Shown: positions 43,892 through 52,605, counted from the stretch's first letter. The stretch: 64,000 nucleotides of DNA from Gallionella sp. (GCA_028687335.1 JAQUAI010000008.1:1-64000), one strand, 5' to 3'. Made by a program: numbers and translations. The notes: a model not told the origin generated them from the sequence alone.

Positions 43892-44670
43892 TTTGCAGCG
43901 CTGCTCACAAAATTCCGGCGCACGGGTATGCCGGCCTCTTGCATGGCATTTTTTGCTCCGGCGGGCGTTTGCTCGGTGAAGTGGAAGATGCTGGCAGCGG
44001 CGACCGCCGATGCTCCCGCGTTCTTTACCACGTCGATCATGTGCGCATAATTCCCGGCACCGCCCGAGGCGATAACCGGAATATCCACCGCCTTTGTGAC
44101 TTGCTCGACCAGTTCCAGATCGTAGCCCAGCATCGTGCCGTCCCGGTCTATCGAAGTCAGCAGTATCTCTCCCGCCCCGCGCCCCGCCATTTCCTTGGCC
44201 CACTCAACCGGCGTCTTGGCCGTGTCGACCGTAGCGGCGAGGCTGTAGCAACCATAGCTTCCGTCCGCATGTCTCTTCGCATCTATGCTGACGACCACGC
44301 ACTGCGCACCGAAACGCTTTGCCGCCGCCTCAACCAGATCAGGATTGGCATAAGCAGCGGTGTTGATGGCCACCTTGTCTGCGCCGGCATGCAGCAGGGA
44401 AACGATCTGCTGTAGATTCGTTATGCCGCCGCCGACGGTGAACGGAACCGAACATTCTTCGGAAAAATCACTGACCGAATCGTGGTCCGGCTGGTTATCT
44501 TCGATAGACGCTGTAATGTCGACCAGAAACAGCTCATCCACATCGCGCGAGTTATATACCTTGATAGCAGGAAGAACCGGCCCCACGCGGCGCCAACTAT
44601 CAAAGCCGACTCCTTTAACCAAACCAAAATCCTTCCAAAGTAAAGTTGGTATAACGCGAATTTTTAGCAT
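43888..44670 (-). CDS. hisF: HisF-like cyclase subunit for sugar amidation (WbuZ type)
   Basis: A 260-residue TIM-barrel protein related to imidazole glycerol phosphate synthase HisF: RVIPTLLWKDFGLVKGV, FLVDITASIEDNQPD, PFTVGGGITNL and VIASGGAGNYAHMIDVV. The first active-site segment reads LLWKDFGLVKG, where biosynthetic HisF has LD..G.VVKG, a change seen in the glycan-associated copies. It is encoded between a hisH-like gene (7-bp overlap) and pseG, with the amidotransferase further upstream, so it probably supplies or channels ammonia for acetamidino formation rather than making histidine. Confidence 0.88.
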   Translation of the reverse strand: MLKIRVIPTLLWKDFGLVKGVGFDSWRRVGPVLPAIKVYNSRDVDELFLVDITASIEDNQPDHDSVSDFSEECSVPFTVGGGITNLQQIVSLLHAGADKVAINTAAYANPDLVEAAAKRFGAQCVVVSIDAKRHADGSYGCYSLAATVDTAKTPVEWAKEMAGRGAGEILLTSIDRDGTMLGYDLELVEQVTKAVDIPVIASGGAGNYAHMIDVVKNAGASAVAAASIFHFTEQTPAGAKNAMQEAGIPVRRNFVSSAAK

Positions 44671-45287
44671 GGCACGTAATTCATAAAATTCCTAAGCAGT
44701 TGTCTTCCTGCCTTTGAGCTTTTCTCGGGATGACACTGACATCCGAAAACGTTGCCACTACGCACGACTGCCGTCACATCGCAGTCGTATGAAGTGGTAG
44801 CGATCAAGTGCTCCTGGCTTTCCGGAACAAACGCAAAGCTGTGCACAAAATAGAAATCCGAAAGATCCGGTATACCGTCAAACAACACATCGGCCTTGCG
44901 ATAACTCACGTCGTTCCAGCCGACGTGGGGGATGCGCAACTTGCAACCTATCGCATCCAGCCGCCGGACTTTGCCGGGAATGAAACCCAGCCCGTTGGTT
45001 TCGCCGCCTTCATGCCCGCTTGTTGCAAGCATTTGCATACCGAGACAGATACCGAGCAAGGGTTTGCCCTGCTGGATTACCACTTCGTGCAGCGCAGATG
45101 CCCAACCCGAGCCAGTCAGGCATTCCATTCCTTCGGTAAATGCTCCAACGCCGGGCAGGACGATCCGATTAGCATCGTATAGCGCCGCTGGATGGTTAGC
45201 GACGGTGACTTCGGCACCGATATCCTCGAATGCTCTGCGAACCGAGGCCAAGTTACCCATGCCATAGTTGACGACGGCTATCTTCAT
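44664..45287 (-). CDS. hisH: HisH-like glutamine amidotransferase subunit (WbuY type)
   Basis: A 207-residue class I glutamine amidotransferase. GICLGMQMLA holds the nucleophilic Cys and CQCHPEKSSKAG the catalytic His-x-Glu, completing the triad; IVLPGVGAFTEGM provides the oxyanion strand. It makes ammonia from glutamine and passes it to the HisF-like barrel. Both ends overlap neighbours (4 bp with the amidotransferase, 7 bp with hisF), so the three proteins are made together. This arrangement is the known sugar amidation cassette, not a histidine operon. Confidence 0.92.
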   Translation of the reverse strand: MKIAVVNYGMGNLASVRRAFEDIGAEVTVANHPAALYDANRIVLPGVGAFTEGMECLTGSGWASALHEVVIQQGKPLLGICLGMQMLATSGHEGGETNGLGFIPGKVRRLDAIGCKLRIPHVGWNDVSYRKADVLFDGIPDLSDFYFVHSFAFVPESQEHLIATTSYDCDVTAVVRSGNVFGCQCHPEKSSKAGRQLLRNFMNYVPC

Positions 45288-46432
45288 ACGTTGTCGTAGT
45301 TCAGCTTTTCCAGATTGCCGTGCTTGTCTTTGATCAGGTTGCCCGACGAATCACGCTTGAATATCTTCTTGTTGGTGAAGCGGTCACACACCTTGATGAA
45401 CTCATCCACTGACATATCAAGTGGAGCAAGGATGTCTTCCAACGGCTTGCCCAAATATGACCAAGGGAATTTTCCATCACGCGCTTTCACAACCTCCAAA
45501 GCGTCCTGCCGCGTGATTCGGTCTCGACGCACATGCAAGCAAGCAATGTCTGTTGTACGAGAAAAGCCGAATTTTAGGAACTTGAAATAATCGTGAATTC
45601 CAGTTTGGCAATTATCCAAATTCTCATAGTTAACCATCGACCCTTCAACAGGCTGGTCGTAAGTTACGAACCCGTTTGCTTGTGCAATTAGCGCATTCGA
45701 TAGACCATCCCAAGGCAGGTAGTGCCCGAGGAAAAGTCCCGTAACACCCACGCGCTGCAACTCTTCATCGCTTGGGTACTGATAAGGCAACAGATGCCTT
45801 GGCTCGATGCCATAGGTCTCGGAAAGATCGGAAACTCGCATACCAAGCAAGCCGCCAAATTCCTCCAACCAGCGACGGGTCAGAACGTTGTTGTCTGCCG
45901 CCGCCGCAGGTCCGCCATACTCATTTTGAGAGTTCTCACCCCACACAAGAAGCGGCACAGTGAACTGAACTGCAGCCCGGACAGGGATAGTGAATATTCC
46001 AACATGCTCAGGCCATGAGATGTCGCCTACTTCTGTCAATCCGATACGGTTCAGCTTCGCGCGAACAAGCGGATTGGGCGAAAATTCAACATGGTCAACA
46101 CCAAGCCGCTTCAGATTCTCAATATTCGTCCGCCCAATATCCGATAAATCACAAGTGTGCGAAGTCACGCATAAGGGATTCAGTCCAAGCTGCAACATAC
46201 GTATGACTTGGTACGTACTATCCTTGCCGCCACTTACCGGCACGATGCAATCCCAGTTGCTGCCATTTCTACGATGTTTAGCTAAGACATCAAGAAGTTC
46301 AGTTTTGCGCTGACCCCAGTCGATGTCTTTGCGCTTCTCAATTGATCGACATGCATTACAGACACCTTCATTGTCTATATGAAGGTCCGGCTTGGTGTGC
46401 GGCATCACACAACGTACGCAGTATTTCAGCAT
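45284..46432 (-). CDS. pseA: N-acetyl sugar amidotransferase (PseA/WbpG family)
   Basis: A 382-residue ATP-pyrophosphatase. The N terminus has zinc-binding cysteines (YCVRCVMPHTKPDLHIDNEG then VCNACRS) and CIVPVSGGKDSTYQVIRML is the PP-loop that adenylates the acetamido group. Members turn a sugar acetamido group into an acetamidino group using ammonia from HisH/HisF, as WbpG does and as PseA does for Pse5Ac7Am in Campylobacter. Lying among pse genes, its substrate is likely pseudaminic acid. The stop overlaps the hisH start (ATGA). Confidence 0.92.
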   Translation of the reverse strand: MLKYCVRCVMPHTKPDLHIDNEGVCNACRSIEKRKDIDWGQRKTELLDVLAKHRRNGSNWDCIVPVSGGKDSTYQVIRMLQLGLNPLCVTSHTCDLSDIGRTNIENLKRLGVDHVEFSPNPLVRAKLNRIGLTEVGDISWPEHVGIFTIPVRAAVQFTVPLLVWGENSQNEYGGPAAAADNNVLTRRWLEEFGGLLGMRVSDLSETYGIEPRHLLPYQYPSDEELQRVGVTGLFLGHYLPWDGLSNALIAQANGFVTYDQPVEGSMVNYENLDNCQTGIHDYFKFLKFGFSRTTDIACLHVRRDRITRQDALEVVKARDGKFPWSYLGKPLEDILAPLDMSVDEFIKVCDRFTNKKIFKRDSSGNLIKDKHGNLEKLNYDNV

Positions 46433-46433
46433 G

Positions 46434-47069
46434 TTACGACCTCTTTTCCATCAAAAACCAAGTGATATCGTCTTGCGGAAACGCCGGATCGCGGCGATAT
46501 GAGAAGCCATAGTCAATCAAACGCAAATCGGGATACTTTTCCAGCATCTCACCAGCAAAGTCACGCTTAAAAAGTCGATCTGTATGGCCTCGGTAGAGAA
46601 TAGCAACCGGCGAAGGGTCGTAATACTCGCACACAAGAATGAATCTCTTGGAAGCTTGGTATAACTTCTCGTATACAGTATTCAGCATCTCAGGATTGAT
46701 ATGAATCAAAACGCCCTTAATCAAGGAAAGCTCCACCTTGTCGGTTACCGGATAATCAAATATCGAACCGAGATACACATTCTTTTCACCAATAAGGCCA
46801 CCGAGCAATTTGGCTGCATCAGGATTAATTTCAGCAGCCCTTAATTCAACACCGGGGTACAGCAGCTGGAGCGCTTTTAAGTTCATGCCGATATTGGCAC
46901 CAAGCTCAAGACAAGAGGCAACTCTTCCTGCTTGGTTCAATGCTTTTGTGAAAAAGTTCAGGTTGGAAGCTAATAGTTGGTTGCTATCGTTTCGACCAAT
47001 ATATTCACTGCCGAATGCACCCGCCCAAAATGCTTCTTGAGGAGTCGCATAGTTATTGTCGGTTGCCAT
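46434..47069 (-). CDS. Pseudaminic acid biosynthesis-associated methylase
   Basis: A 211-residue class I SAM methyltransferase: ATPQEAFWAGAFGSEYIGRN is the distinctive N terminus of the pse-associated methylase family, SCLELGANIGMNLKAL the SAM-binding loop and LSLIKGVLIHINPEML the catalytic-face segment. It would methylate pseudaminic acid or a derivative. It overlaps pseF by 17 bp and ends one base before the pseA start, placing methylation in the same program as amidination. The modified position is unknown. Confidence 0.9.
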   Translation of the reverse strand: MATDNNYATPQEAFWAGAFGSEYIGRNDSNQLLASNLNFFTKALNQAGRVASCLELGANIGMNLKALQLLYPGVELRAAEINPDAAKLLGGLIGEKNVYLGSIFDYPVTDKVELSLIKGVLIHINPEMLNTVYEKLYQASKRFILVCEYYDPSPVAILYRGHTDRLFKRDFAGEMLEKYPDLRLIDYGFSYRRDPAFPQDDITWFLMEKRS

Positions 47070-47760
47070 TTTTTACATCTCCCAGTTGGTTAAATAGTAA
47101 TTCCGCTCTAATCCAGTCATCCCAATTGTCTATGTCCTGCACCCGCCATCTTGGAAGCTTTACTGGCGAAGAATGTCGCTCAAATATTTTCTTGCCTTCC
47201 GTCCAAGCCCTAGGGCGCCCCCAGTAAAACTGCCCTGCATCATGGAATGCAACCGGCAAGTCTTGTGAGCGCGTTGCAAAATGTTCTGGGAAGAACATTT
47301 CGATGCCGCCGTCTGCAGTTTGTTGGAATGCACGGAAGATCGGTGCGGCGAATTCCGTGACTGAAAATACATAGTCCCAACTGCCCGATTCCAGAACATT
47401 CAAGCCTTTTTTCAGATCTTCCACCTGTATAAATGGCGCCGTGGCGTAGATACAGCAAACCGCATCCGGCTTAAGGCCTTCATTCAGCGCCCATTGCGTC
47501 GCATGCGCAATCACTTCGGTCGTTCCTGCGAAATCGTTTGCAAGCTCCGGCGGTCGCACGAAAGGTGTCTCTGCGCCCCACATCCTTGCCACTTCGGCGA
47601 TTTCCACATCATCCGTCGATACAATAATTCGATCAAACAAGCCGCTCTCTCTAGCTGCCGTAATCGACCATGCAATCATAGGCCTGCCGCAAAATGGCTT
47701 GATGTTCTTACGCGGGATGCGCTTACTACCACCTCGCGCGGGAATGACTGCAATTTTCAT
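47053..47760 (-). CDS. pseF: Pseudaminic acid cytidylyltransferase
   Basis: A 235-residue CMP-nonulosonate synthetase. IAVIPARGGSKRIPRKNIKPF is the CTP-binding signature, DRIIVSTDDVEIAEVA and CCIYATAPFI follow as in PseF/NeuA. It activates pseudaminic acid as CMP-Pse, the donor for the transferase. The stop/start with pseC overlaps by 4 bp (ATGA). Assignment to PseF rather than NeuA rests on the pseB/C/G/I neighbours and on the family-specific KRIPRKNIKPFCGRPM segment. Confidence 0.95.
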   Translation of the reverse strand: MKIAVIPARGGSKRIPRKNIKPFCGRPMIAWSITAARESGLFDRIIVSTDDVEIAEVARMWGAETPFVRPPELANDFAGTTEVIAHATQWALNEGLKPDAVCCIYATAPFIQVEDLKKGLNVLESGSWDYVFSVTEFAAPIFRAFQQTADGGIEMFFPEHFATRSQDLPVAFHDAGQFYWGRPRAWTEGKKIFERHSSPVKLPRWRVQDIDNWDDWIRAELLFNQLGDVKNGNRQ

Positions 47761-48926
47761 TTCGATGTAGCCACTCGCAGTATTTTAATCACTCGATCTT
47801 GCTCTGCTACTGTGAGGTTTGGATACATCGGTAAGCTGATCGCTTCGGCGTAATACTGCTCGCCTTCTGGGCAGTGTCCCACCTCGAATCCCAAGCCTTC
47901 ATAGTACGGCTGAAGATGCACAGGAATGTAATGCAGATTCACGCCAATACCCGCCTCACGCAGAGCTTCAAATACTTGACGATGCGTCTTGCCAATCTGC
48001 TCAAGCTTCAATCGAACAACATAGAGATGCAAACCCGAATAGCCATCTGGATGTTGCCAAGGCGCGCTGACATTCAGTCCATCCAACAACTGGTCGTAAC
48101 GTTTTGCAATCACGTGTCGTTTGCTCACGAACTCATCCAGACGTTGCATCTGACTCAAGCCTAAGGCAGCTTGCAAGTCCGTCATGCGGTAGTTGTAGCC
48201 CAAGTCAATCTGCTGGTAGTACCAAGGACCATCTGGTACATGCGTCATTTCGTTCACATCACGCGTGATGCCGTGACTGCGCAATAATTGCATGCTCTTG
48301 GCCAATTGAGCATTCTTGGTCATCGCCATGCCGCCTTCGGCAGTGGTGATGATCTTGACCGGATGGAAGCTAAAGATGGTGATGTCGCTGTAGTGGCAGT
48401 TACCAATCGGCTCGTTACGATACTTGCCACCAATGGCATGTGATGCATCTTCGATGATCTTGAAGCCATATTGTTGGCCTAGCGCATGGATGGCGACCAT
48501 GTCGCAAGGCTGACCACACAAATGCACGGGAATAACGACTTTAGGCAATTTCCCATGCCGTTTTGCATAAGCTAATTTATCGCTCAATCGCTCAACACTC
48601 ATGTTGTATGTTTTTGGATCGATATCAACGAAGTCGATATCGGCACCGCAATACAAAGCGCAGTTTGCACTGGCCACAAAGGTGATCGGCGTAGTCCAAA
48701 CCATATCGCCTTCGCCCACCCCCAATGCCAAACATGCCACATGTAATGCGCTGGTCGCGCTGTTCATGGCAACCGCATGGGGCACACCGCAATAATCTGC
48801 GATGCTCTTTTCAAAAGCAGGGACAGCAGGGCCTTGCGTCAAATAATCTGAACGCAGCACATCCACAACCGCTTGAATGTCTGCCTCAGATATGTCCTGC
48901 CTTCCGTAAGGAATCATTGCACTCAT
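47757..48926 (-). CDS. pseC: UDP-4-amino-4,6-dideoxy-N-acetyl-beta-L-altrosamine transaminase
   Basis: A 389-residue PLP aminotransferase of the DegT/DnrJ group. It begins MIPYGRQDISEADIQAVVDVL, has TTPITFVASANCALYCGAD, ITIFSFHPVKIITTAEGG with the Schiff-base Lys in HPVK, and LGYNYRMTDLQAALG. It performs the second step of pseudaminic acid synthesis. The ATG at 48926 overlaps the pseB stop as ATGA; an internal ATG at 48917 gives the usual N terminus MIPYG and may be the functional one. Distinct in sequence from the PglE-like protein at 33053. Confidence 0.95.
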   Translation of the reverse strand: MSAMIPYGRQDISEADIQAVVDVLRSDYLTQGPAVPAFEKSIADYCGVPHAVAMNSATSALHVACLALGVGEGDMVWTTPITFVASANCALYCGADIDFVDIDPKTYNMSVERLSDKLAYAKRHGKLPKVVIPVHLCGQPCDMVAIHALGQQYGFKIIEDASHAIGGKYRNEPIGNCHYSDITIFSFHPVKIITTAEGGMAMTKNAQLAKSMQLLRSHGITRDVNEMTHVPDGPWYYQQIDLGYNYRMTDLQAALGLSQMQRLDEFVSKRHVIAKRYDQLLDGLNVSAPWQHPDGYSGLHLYVVRLKLEQIGKTHRQVFEALREAGIGVNLHYIPVHLQPYYEGLGFEVGHCPEGEQYYAEAISLPMYPNLTVAEQDRVIKILRVATSK

Positions 48927-49921
48927 ATCTTGCCAACTTTTTCACGGTTAGCGTCGATCCAAGCCTTCAATTGCTCGATGCTCATCCATTCTTTGTTGTT
49001 GTCTGAGCTGTAGTTGAAATCTTCCGCCACTTTCTTGCCATCCTTGATACGGAGTGGGTCACTACTCCAATGGTGGATAGCAGGAAGGATCTTGAAATGT
49101 TCTTGATATTCATAAGTGTGCAACGCATCCTCCGCGCCAATCATTTGTTCATGCAGCTTTTCACCAGGACGAATACCCACCACCTCTTGTTTCGCGCCGG
49201 GCACGGATGCAGATGCCACGTCAGTAATGACCATGGATGGGATCTTCTTCACATAGATCTCACCACCAACCATGTCTTCAAAGGCATGCCACACCAGTTC
49301 AACGCCTTCTTCTAGTGTGATCATGAAGCGAGTCATACGTGGATCGGTAATCGGCAACACTCCCTTATCCGCAATCGAAAGGAAGAACGGGATGACAGAG
49401 CCACGAGAACCCATGACATTGCCATAACGCACCACACCAAAACGCGTGTCATGCGATCCCGCATAGGAGTTGCCCGCCACGAAGAGTTTGTCTGATGCCA
49501 GCTTGGTCGCGCCATACAAGTTTGCTGGGCTGCTAGCTTTGTCAGTAGAAAGTGCGACGACACGTTTCACACCACGATCAATACAAGCATCGATCAGATT
49601 CATCGCTCCATTGATGTTGGTTTTTACACATTCAAATGGATTGTATTCGGCAGTAGGAACGATCTTCGTCGCAGCCGCATGAACTACAAAATCAATACCG
49701 TCCAGCGCTCTGGAGAGTCGTTCTTTATCGCGCACATCACCGATGAAAAAACGAACACGCGGATCATTGACGTATTGCTTTGCCATTTCCCATTGCTTCA
49801 TCTCATCACGCGAATAGATAACCAAGCGACGAGGATTGTATTTAGCCAAAGTCATTGGCACAAAGGTGTGGCCAAAAGACCCCGTTCCCCCAGTGATCAG
49901 TATTGATTGATTGGAAAGCAT
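48923..49921 (-). CDS. pseB: UDP-GlcNAc 4,6-dehydratase (inverting)
   Basis: A soluble 332-residue SDR lacking the membrane domain of PglF. ILITGGTGSFGHTFVPMTL is the cofactor site, VALSTDKASSPANLYGATK the active site with Lys pairs, and EIYVKKIPSMVITDVA the family C-terminal segment. It starts the pseudaminic acid pathway by inverting C-5 and forming UDP-2-acetamido-2,6-dideoxy-L-arabino-hexos-4-ulose. It is the first enzyme gene after the regulator, 13 bp downstream, so the regulator promoter probably also drives this pathway. Confidence 0.96.
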   Translation of the reverse strand: MLSNQSILITGGTGSFGHTFVPMTLAKYNPRRLVIYSRDEMKQWEMAKQYVNDPRVRFFIGDVRDKERLSRALDGIDFVVHAAATKIVPTAEYNPFECVKTNINGAMNLIDACIDRGVKRVVALSTDKASSPANLYGATKLASDKLFVAGNSYAGSHDTRFGVVRYGNVMGSRGSVIPFFLSIADKGVLPITDPRMTRFMITLEEGVELVWHAFEDMVGGEIYVKKIPSMVITDVASASVPGAKQEVVGIRPGEKLHEQMIGAEDALHTYEYQEHFKILPAIHHWSSDPLRIKDGKKVAEDFNYSSDNNKEWMSIEQLKAWIDANREKVGKI

Positions 49922-49934
49922 AGTTTACGAACCT

Positions 49935-50258
49935 TTAGTAATGTGTGGTTTCTTTGCGCAATTCTTCTATTTCAGCCTTCAAACGCTCATATTCCTGCAC
50001 TTTTCTCTGCAAGAACTCGACCGTAATACGTGCTTTTTCCTCAACACCTCTAGGCGTTAACAAGTAGGCATACGCCAACTTATTATCGCTGTTACGGAAA
50101 TTATTGATTTTGATGCTGCCTTTTTCGACCAGCGCATTCAGGCAAAAATTGACTTTACCAAGGCTCACGCCCAGTCGTTTCGCCAAATCTCGTTGGGAAA
50201 TACTGGGGTTTTCTTCCAGCGTTTTAAGCAGGCCGTAGTGGGTGGTTTCGTCTAACAT
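49935..50258 (-). CDS. MarR-like EPS-associated transcriptional regulator
   Basis: A 107-residue winged helix-turn-helix protein: [20 protein letters not shown] is the [21 protein letters not shown] the recognition helix and wing, and the C-terminal [18 protein letters not shown] a coiled coil for dimerisation. It matches the MarR family EPS-associated regulators that head polysaccharide operons. It is the promoter-proximal gene of the long minus-strand run, 13 bp before pseB. A perfect palindrome at the predicted transcription start suggests it represses or tunes its own operon. Ligand unknown. Confidence 0.88.
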   Translation of the reverse strand: MLDETTHYGLLKTLEENPSISQRDLAKRLGVSLGKVNFCLNALVEKGSIKINNFRNSDNKLAYAYLLTPRGVEEKARITVEFLQRKVQEYERLKAEIEELRKETTHY

Positions 50259-50266
50259 TTAGAGTG

Positions 50267-50283
50267 TGTTCAACGATTGAACA
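50267..50283. promoter_or_regulatory. Perfect 17-bp palindrome, candidate operator of the EPS regulator
   Basis: TGTTCAACGATTGAACA: two 7-bp arms around a CGA centre, with no mismatch. It begins 9 bp upstream of the regulator ATG and covers the predicted transcription start of the promoter at 50290-50319, a classic position for autorepression by a dimeric winged-HTH protein. It also lies between the divergent waaC gene and the regulator, so it could influence both. Confidence 0.6.
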
Positions 50284-50289
50284 GCGCGC

Positions 50290-50319
50290 ATTACAACAGC
50301 CGCAGGCGGATGGTGTCAA
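50290..50319 (-). promoter_or_regulatory. Predicted sigma70 promoter of the regulator-pse operon
   Basis: On the minus strand TTGACA (50319-50314, perfect -35) is followed by an 18-bp spacer and TGTAAT (50295-50290, -10 with one mismatch). Transcription would begin near 50283, giving a leader of about 25 nt before the regulator ATG. It is the strongest promoter-like sequence I see in the glycan region and the likely start of the 40-kb run. Confidence 0.6.
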
Positions 50320-50381
50320 GCATGAAAAGCCGCTCGTGTATCATGGCGACCTTGTTCGTCGCCTCACTTTATTCCATGCAA

Positions 50382-51341
50382 ATGGCAACCCGCATCGTTT
50401 TGATTAAAACCTCGTCGCTGGGCGATGTGTTGCACAACCTCCCGGTTGTATCCGACATCCGCAGGCACCTGCCCGACGCGCATATCGACTGGGTGGTTGA
50501 AGAAAATTTTGCGGCGCTACCCGCCTTACACCCCGATGTCGAACACATCATCCCTGTCGCCATCCGGCGTTGGCGTAAATCCTGGTGGCCGGCACGTTCG
50601 GAAATTCGTGGCATCTACGCCCAACTTCGCAAGGCATCCTATGATGTCGCCCTTGATACACAAGGCTTGCTAAAAAGTGCAGTGATCGCCCGTTGCAGCA
50701 ATGCCCCGCGCTACGGTTACGCTTGGAACAGTGCACGCGAACCGCTGGCCAGCCTGTTTTACCAGCACACCTTCACCGTCGCCAAAACACAGCATGCCGT
50801 CGAGCGCAATCGCCAACTCGCTGCCGCCGCGCTTGGTTATACCCTGCACGGCGCTGCCGACTACGGCATCCGCGCACCGGAACTGACGCTTCCTTGGCTG
50901 CCCAGCTCACCTTATGTCACCCTACTGCATGCCACCAGCCGTGACGATAAATTGTGGGAAGAAAAAAACTGGACTGAACTGGGAAAGCGCCTGCACCAAG
51001 CTGGTTTGCGCAGCGTGTTACCGTGGGGCAGCGAAACAGAAAAGTCCCGTGCCGAACGCTTGCAAGCCATCATTCCCGATAGCATCCTCGCCCCGCGCCT
51101 TGACCTCAATCAGGCCGCCGCCTTGCTCGGTAAGTCGCAGGCCGTGATTGGCGTGGATACCGGATTGAGCCACCTCGCAGCTGCCTTGTCCGTGCCTACT
51201 ATCGGCATCTACACCGCAACCGACCCAGGACTTACCGGACTGTATGCCGGCGCGAATGCCGTCAATCTGGGCGGAAAACATACCTCGCCGTCGGTCGATG
51301 CTGTCGTCGCGACACTGACACAACTCGGTGTGTATGCCTAA
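50382..51341 (+). CDS. waaC: LPS heptosyltransferase I
   Basis: A 319-residue GT9 glycosyltransferase adding the first L-glycero-D-manno-heptose to Kdo2-lipid A on the cytoplasmic face. RIVLIKTSSLGDVLHNLPV is the N-terminal signature (with the catalytic Asp in LGD), VALDTQGLLKSAVIAR and VIGVDTGLSHLAAAL the ADP-heptose site. I start it at the ATG at 50382 (MATRIVLIK) because the extra 35 residues of the track version are not conserved; an ATG two codons earlier is possible. It overlaps waaA by 8 bp. It faces away from the pse operon. Confidence 0.93.
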   Translation: MATRIVLIKTSSLGDVLHNLPVVSDIRRHLPDAHIDWVVEENFAALPALHPDVEHIIPVAIRRWRKSWWPARSEIRGIYAQLRKASYDVALDTQGLLKSAVIARCSNAPRYGYAWNSAREPLASLFYQHTFTVAKTQHAVERNRQLAAAALGYTLHGAADYGIRAPELTLPWLPSSPYVTLLHATSRDDKLWEEKNWTELGKRLHQAGLRSVLPWGSETEKSRAERLQAIIPDSILAPRLDLNQAAALLGKSQAVIGVDTGLSHLAAALSVPTIGIYTATDPGLTGLYAGANAVNLGGKHTSPSVDAVVATLTQLGVYA

Positions 51342-52605
51342 GCCGCGCGTTTTCTACACACTGGGGCTATGGCTACTGCTGCCCTACATCGGCTTTCACC
51401 TTCTCTGGCGCGCACGCAAGCAGCCAGAATACTTGCGCCACATCGGCGAGCGTTTTGGCTTCTATGCAACACACAGTGCTAAACCTATCATTTGGTTACA
51501 CACCGTCTCTGTGGGTGAAACGCGTGCAGCCGCTTCGCTGGTGCAGCGTTTACGCGAGCAATATCCCGATCACCAGATTTTACTCACGCACACCACACCG
51601 ACCGGTCTCGCCGCCAGCGAGCAGCTTTATGGCGATAATGTGATGCGCGTCTATCTGCCTTATGACTACCCTTTCGCCATGCGCCACTTCTTGCGCCATT
51701 TCAAACCCAGCGTCGGCGTACTTCTGGAAACCGAAATCTGGTTCAACCTCATCCACGCCTGCCACACCACTGCCACACCGTTACTTCTCCTCAACGCGAG
51801 ACTTTCGAAAAAATCCGCCCTAGGTTATGCGCGCTTTCCCGCTTTAACACGCCATGCCCTTAGCGAATTCACTGCCATCGCCGCACAAACCGAAGCCGAC
51901 GCACAACGTCTAAACTCGCTGGGTGCAAATACGGTAAATGTAATGGGTAATCTCAAATTCGATATTGAGCCGCCCGCAGCGATGCTTGAACTAGCCCCCC
52001 AACTGCGAGCACAGTTCGGTACGCAACGGCCAGTATTTCTGGCTGCGAGCACACGCGAAGGCGAAGAGCCACTCATCCTTGATGCGCTGCAAACATTAAA
52101 TCTGCCCGACCTACTCACCGTCATCGTGCCGCGTCATCCGCAACGCTTCGACGCGGTTGCCAACCTTATCCAGCAACGCGGATTTCGACTGCAACGTCGT
52201 AGTGCCAATAACGCCATCGCGCCCACAACCCAAATCGTACTAGGCGACAGCATGGGCGAAATGTTCGCCTACTACGCCGCTTGCGATCTCACCTTCATCG
52301 GCGGCAGCTTGCTGCCCCTAGGCGGACAAAACCTGATCGAAGCCTGCGCGCTTGGCAAGCCCGTCCTGATCGGACCGCACACCTACAATTTCGCCCAAGC
52401 CACCGAGCTGGCGGTCGCCTGCGGTGCCGCCCTGCAAATTCAGCGCGCCGACGAATTAGGCAAAATTTTGGGAACGTTATTAACAGACGAGCCGCGAATG
52501 CGGCTCATGGGACAAGCGGGACTCATGTTCGTACAAGACAATCGCGGCGCAACTGAACGAGCCGTCGCGTTAATCGCTCAACAGATCAATACAAAGCCTG
52601 ATTGA
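51334..52605 (+). CDS. waaA: 3-deoxy-D-manno-octulosonic acid (Kdo) transferase
   Basis: A 423-residue GT30 enzyme that adds Kdo to lipid IVA. One N-terminal membrane helix (VFYTLGLWLLLPYIGFHLLW), IWLHTVSVGETRAA with the catalytic Glu, LLLNARLSKKSALGYARFP, and GGSLLPLGGQNLIEACALGKP for the CMP-Kdo site. The ATG at 51334 overlaps the waaC stop. Its last 20 bp overlap the 3' end of the convergent tolC gene. Together with waaC it makes the inner core to which the O-antigen built by this window could be attached. Confidence 0.95.
   Translation: MPKPRVFYTLGLWLLLPYIGFHLLWRARKQPEYLRHIGERFGFYATHSAKPIIWLHTVSVGETRAAASLVQRLREQYPDHQILLTHTTPTGLAASEQLYGDNVMRVYLPYDYPFAMRHFLRHFKPSVGVLLETEIWFNLIHACHTTATPLLLLNARLSKKSALGYARFPALTRHALSEFTAIAAQTEADAQRLNSLGANTVNVMGNLKFDIEPPAAMLELAPQLRAQFGTQRPVFLAASTREGEEPLILDALQTLNLPDLLTVIVPRHPQRFDAVANLIQQRGFRLQRRSANNAIAPTTQIVLGDSMGEMFAYYAACDLTFIGGSLLPLGGQNLIEACALGKPVLIGPHTYNFAQATELAVACGAALQIQRADELGKILGTLLTDEPRMRLMGQAGLMFVQDNRGATERAVALIAQQINTKPD

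Noticed and set aside
43892-44203. N-terminal 104 residues of the 605-aa ORF at 42386
   Set aside because: This part is the hisF gene read in another frame; the PseG signature begins at the ATG at 43891, which overlaps the hisF stop as ATGA.
43888-45287. hisF/hisH as part of histidine biosynthesis
   Set aside because: No other his genes are near, both overlap glycan genes, and a PseA/WbpG amidotransferase is adjacent, the established context of sugar amidation copies.
41327-49921. Legionaminic or sialic acid pathway
   Set aside because: The synthase, cytidylyltransferase and the PseB/PseC/PseG/PseH set all carry Pse-type signatures; no NeuC or Leg-type GDP-sugar enzymes are present.
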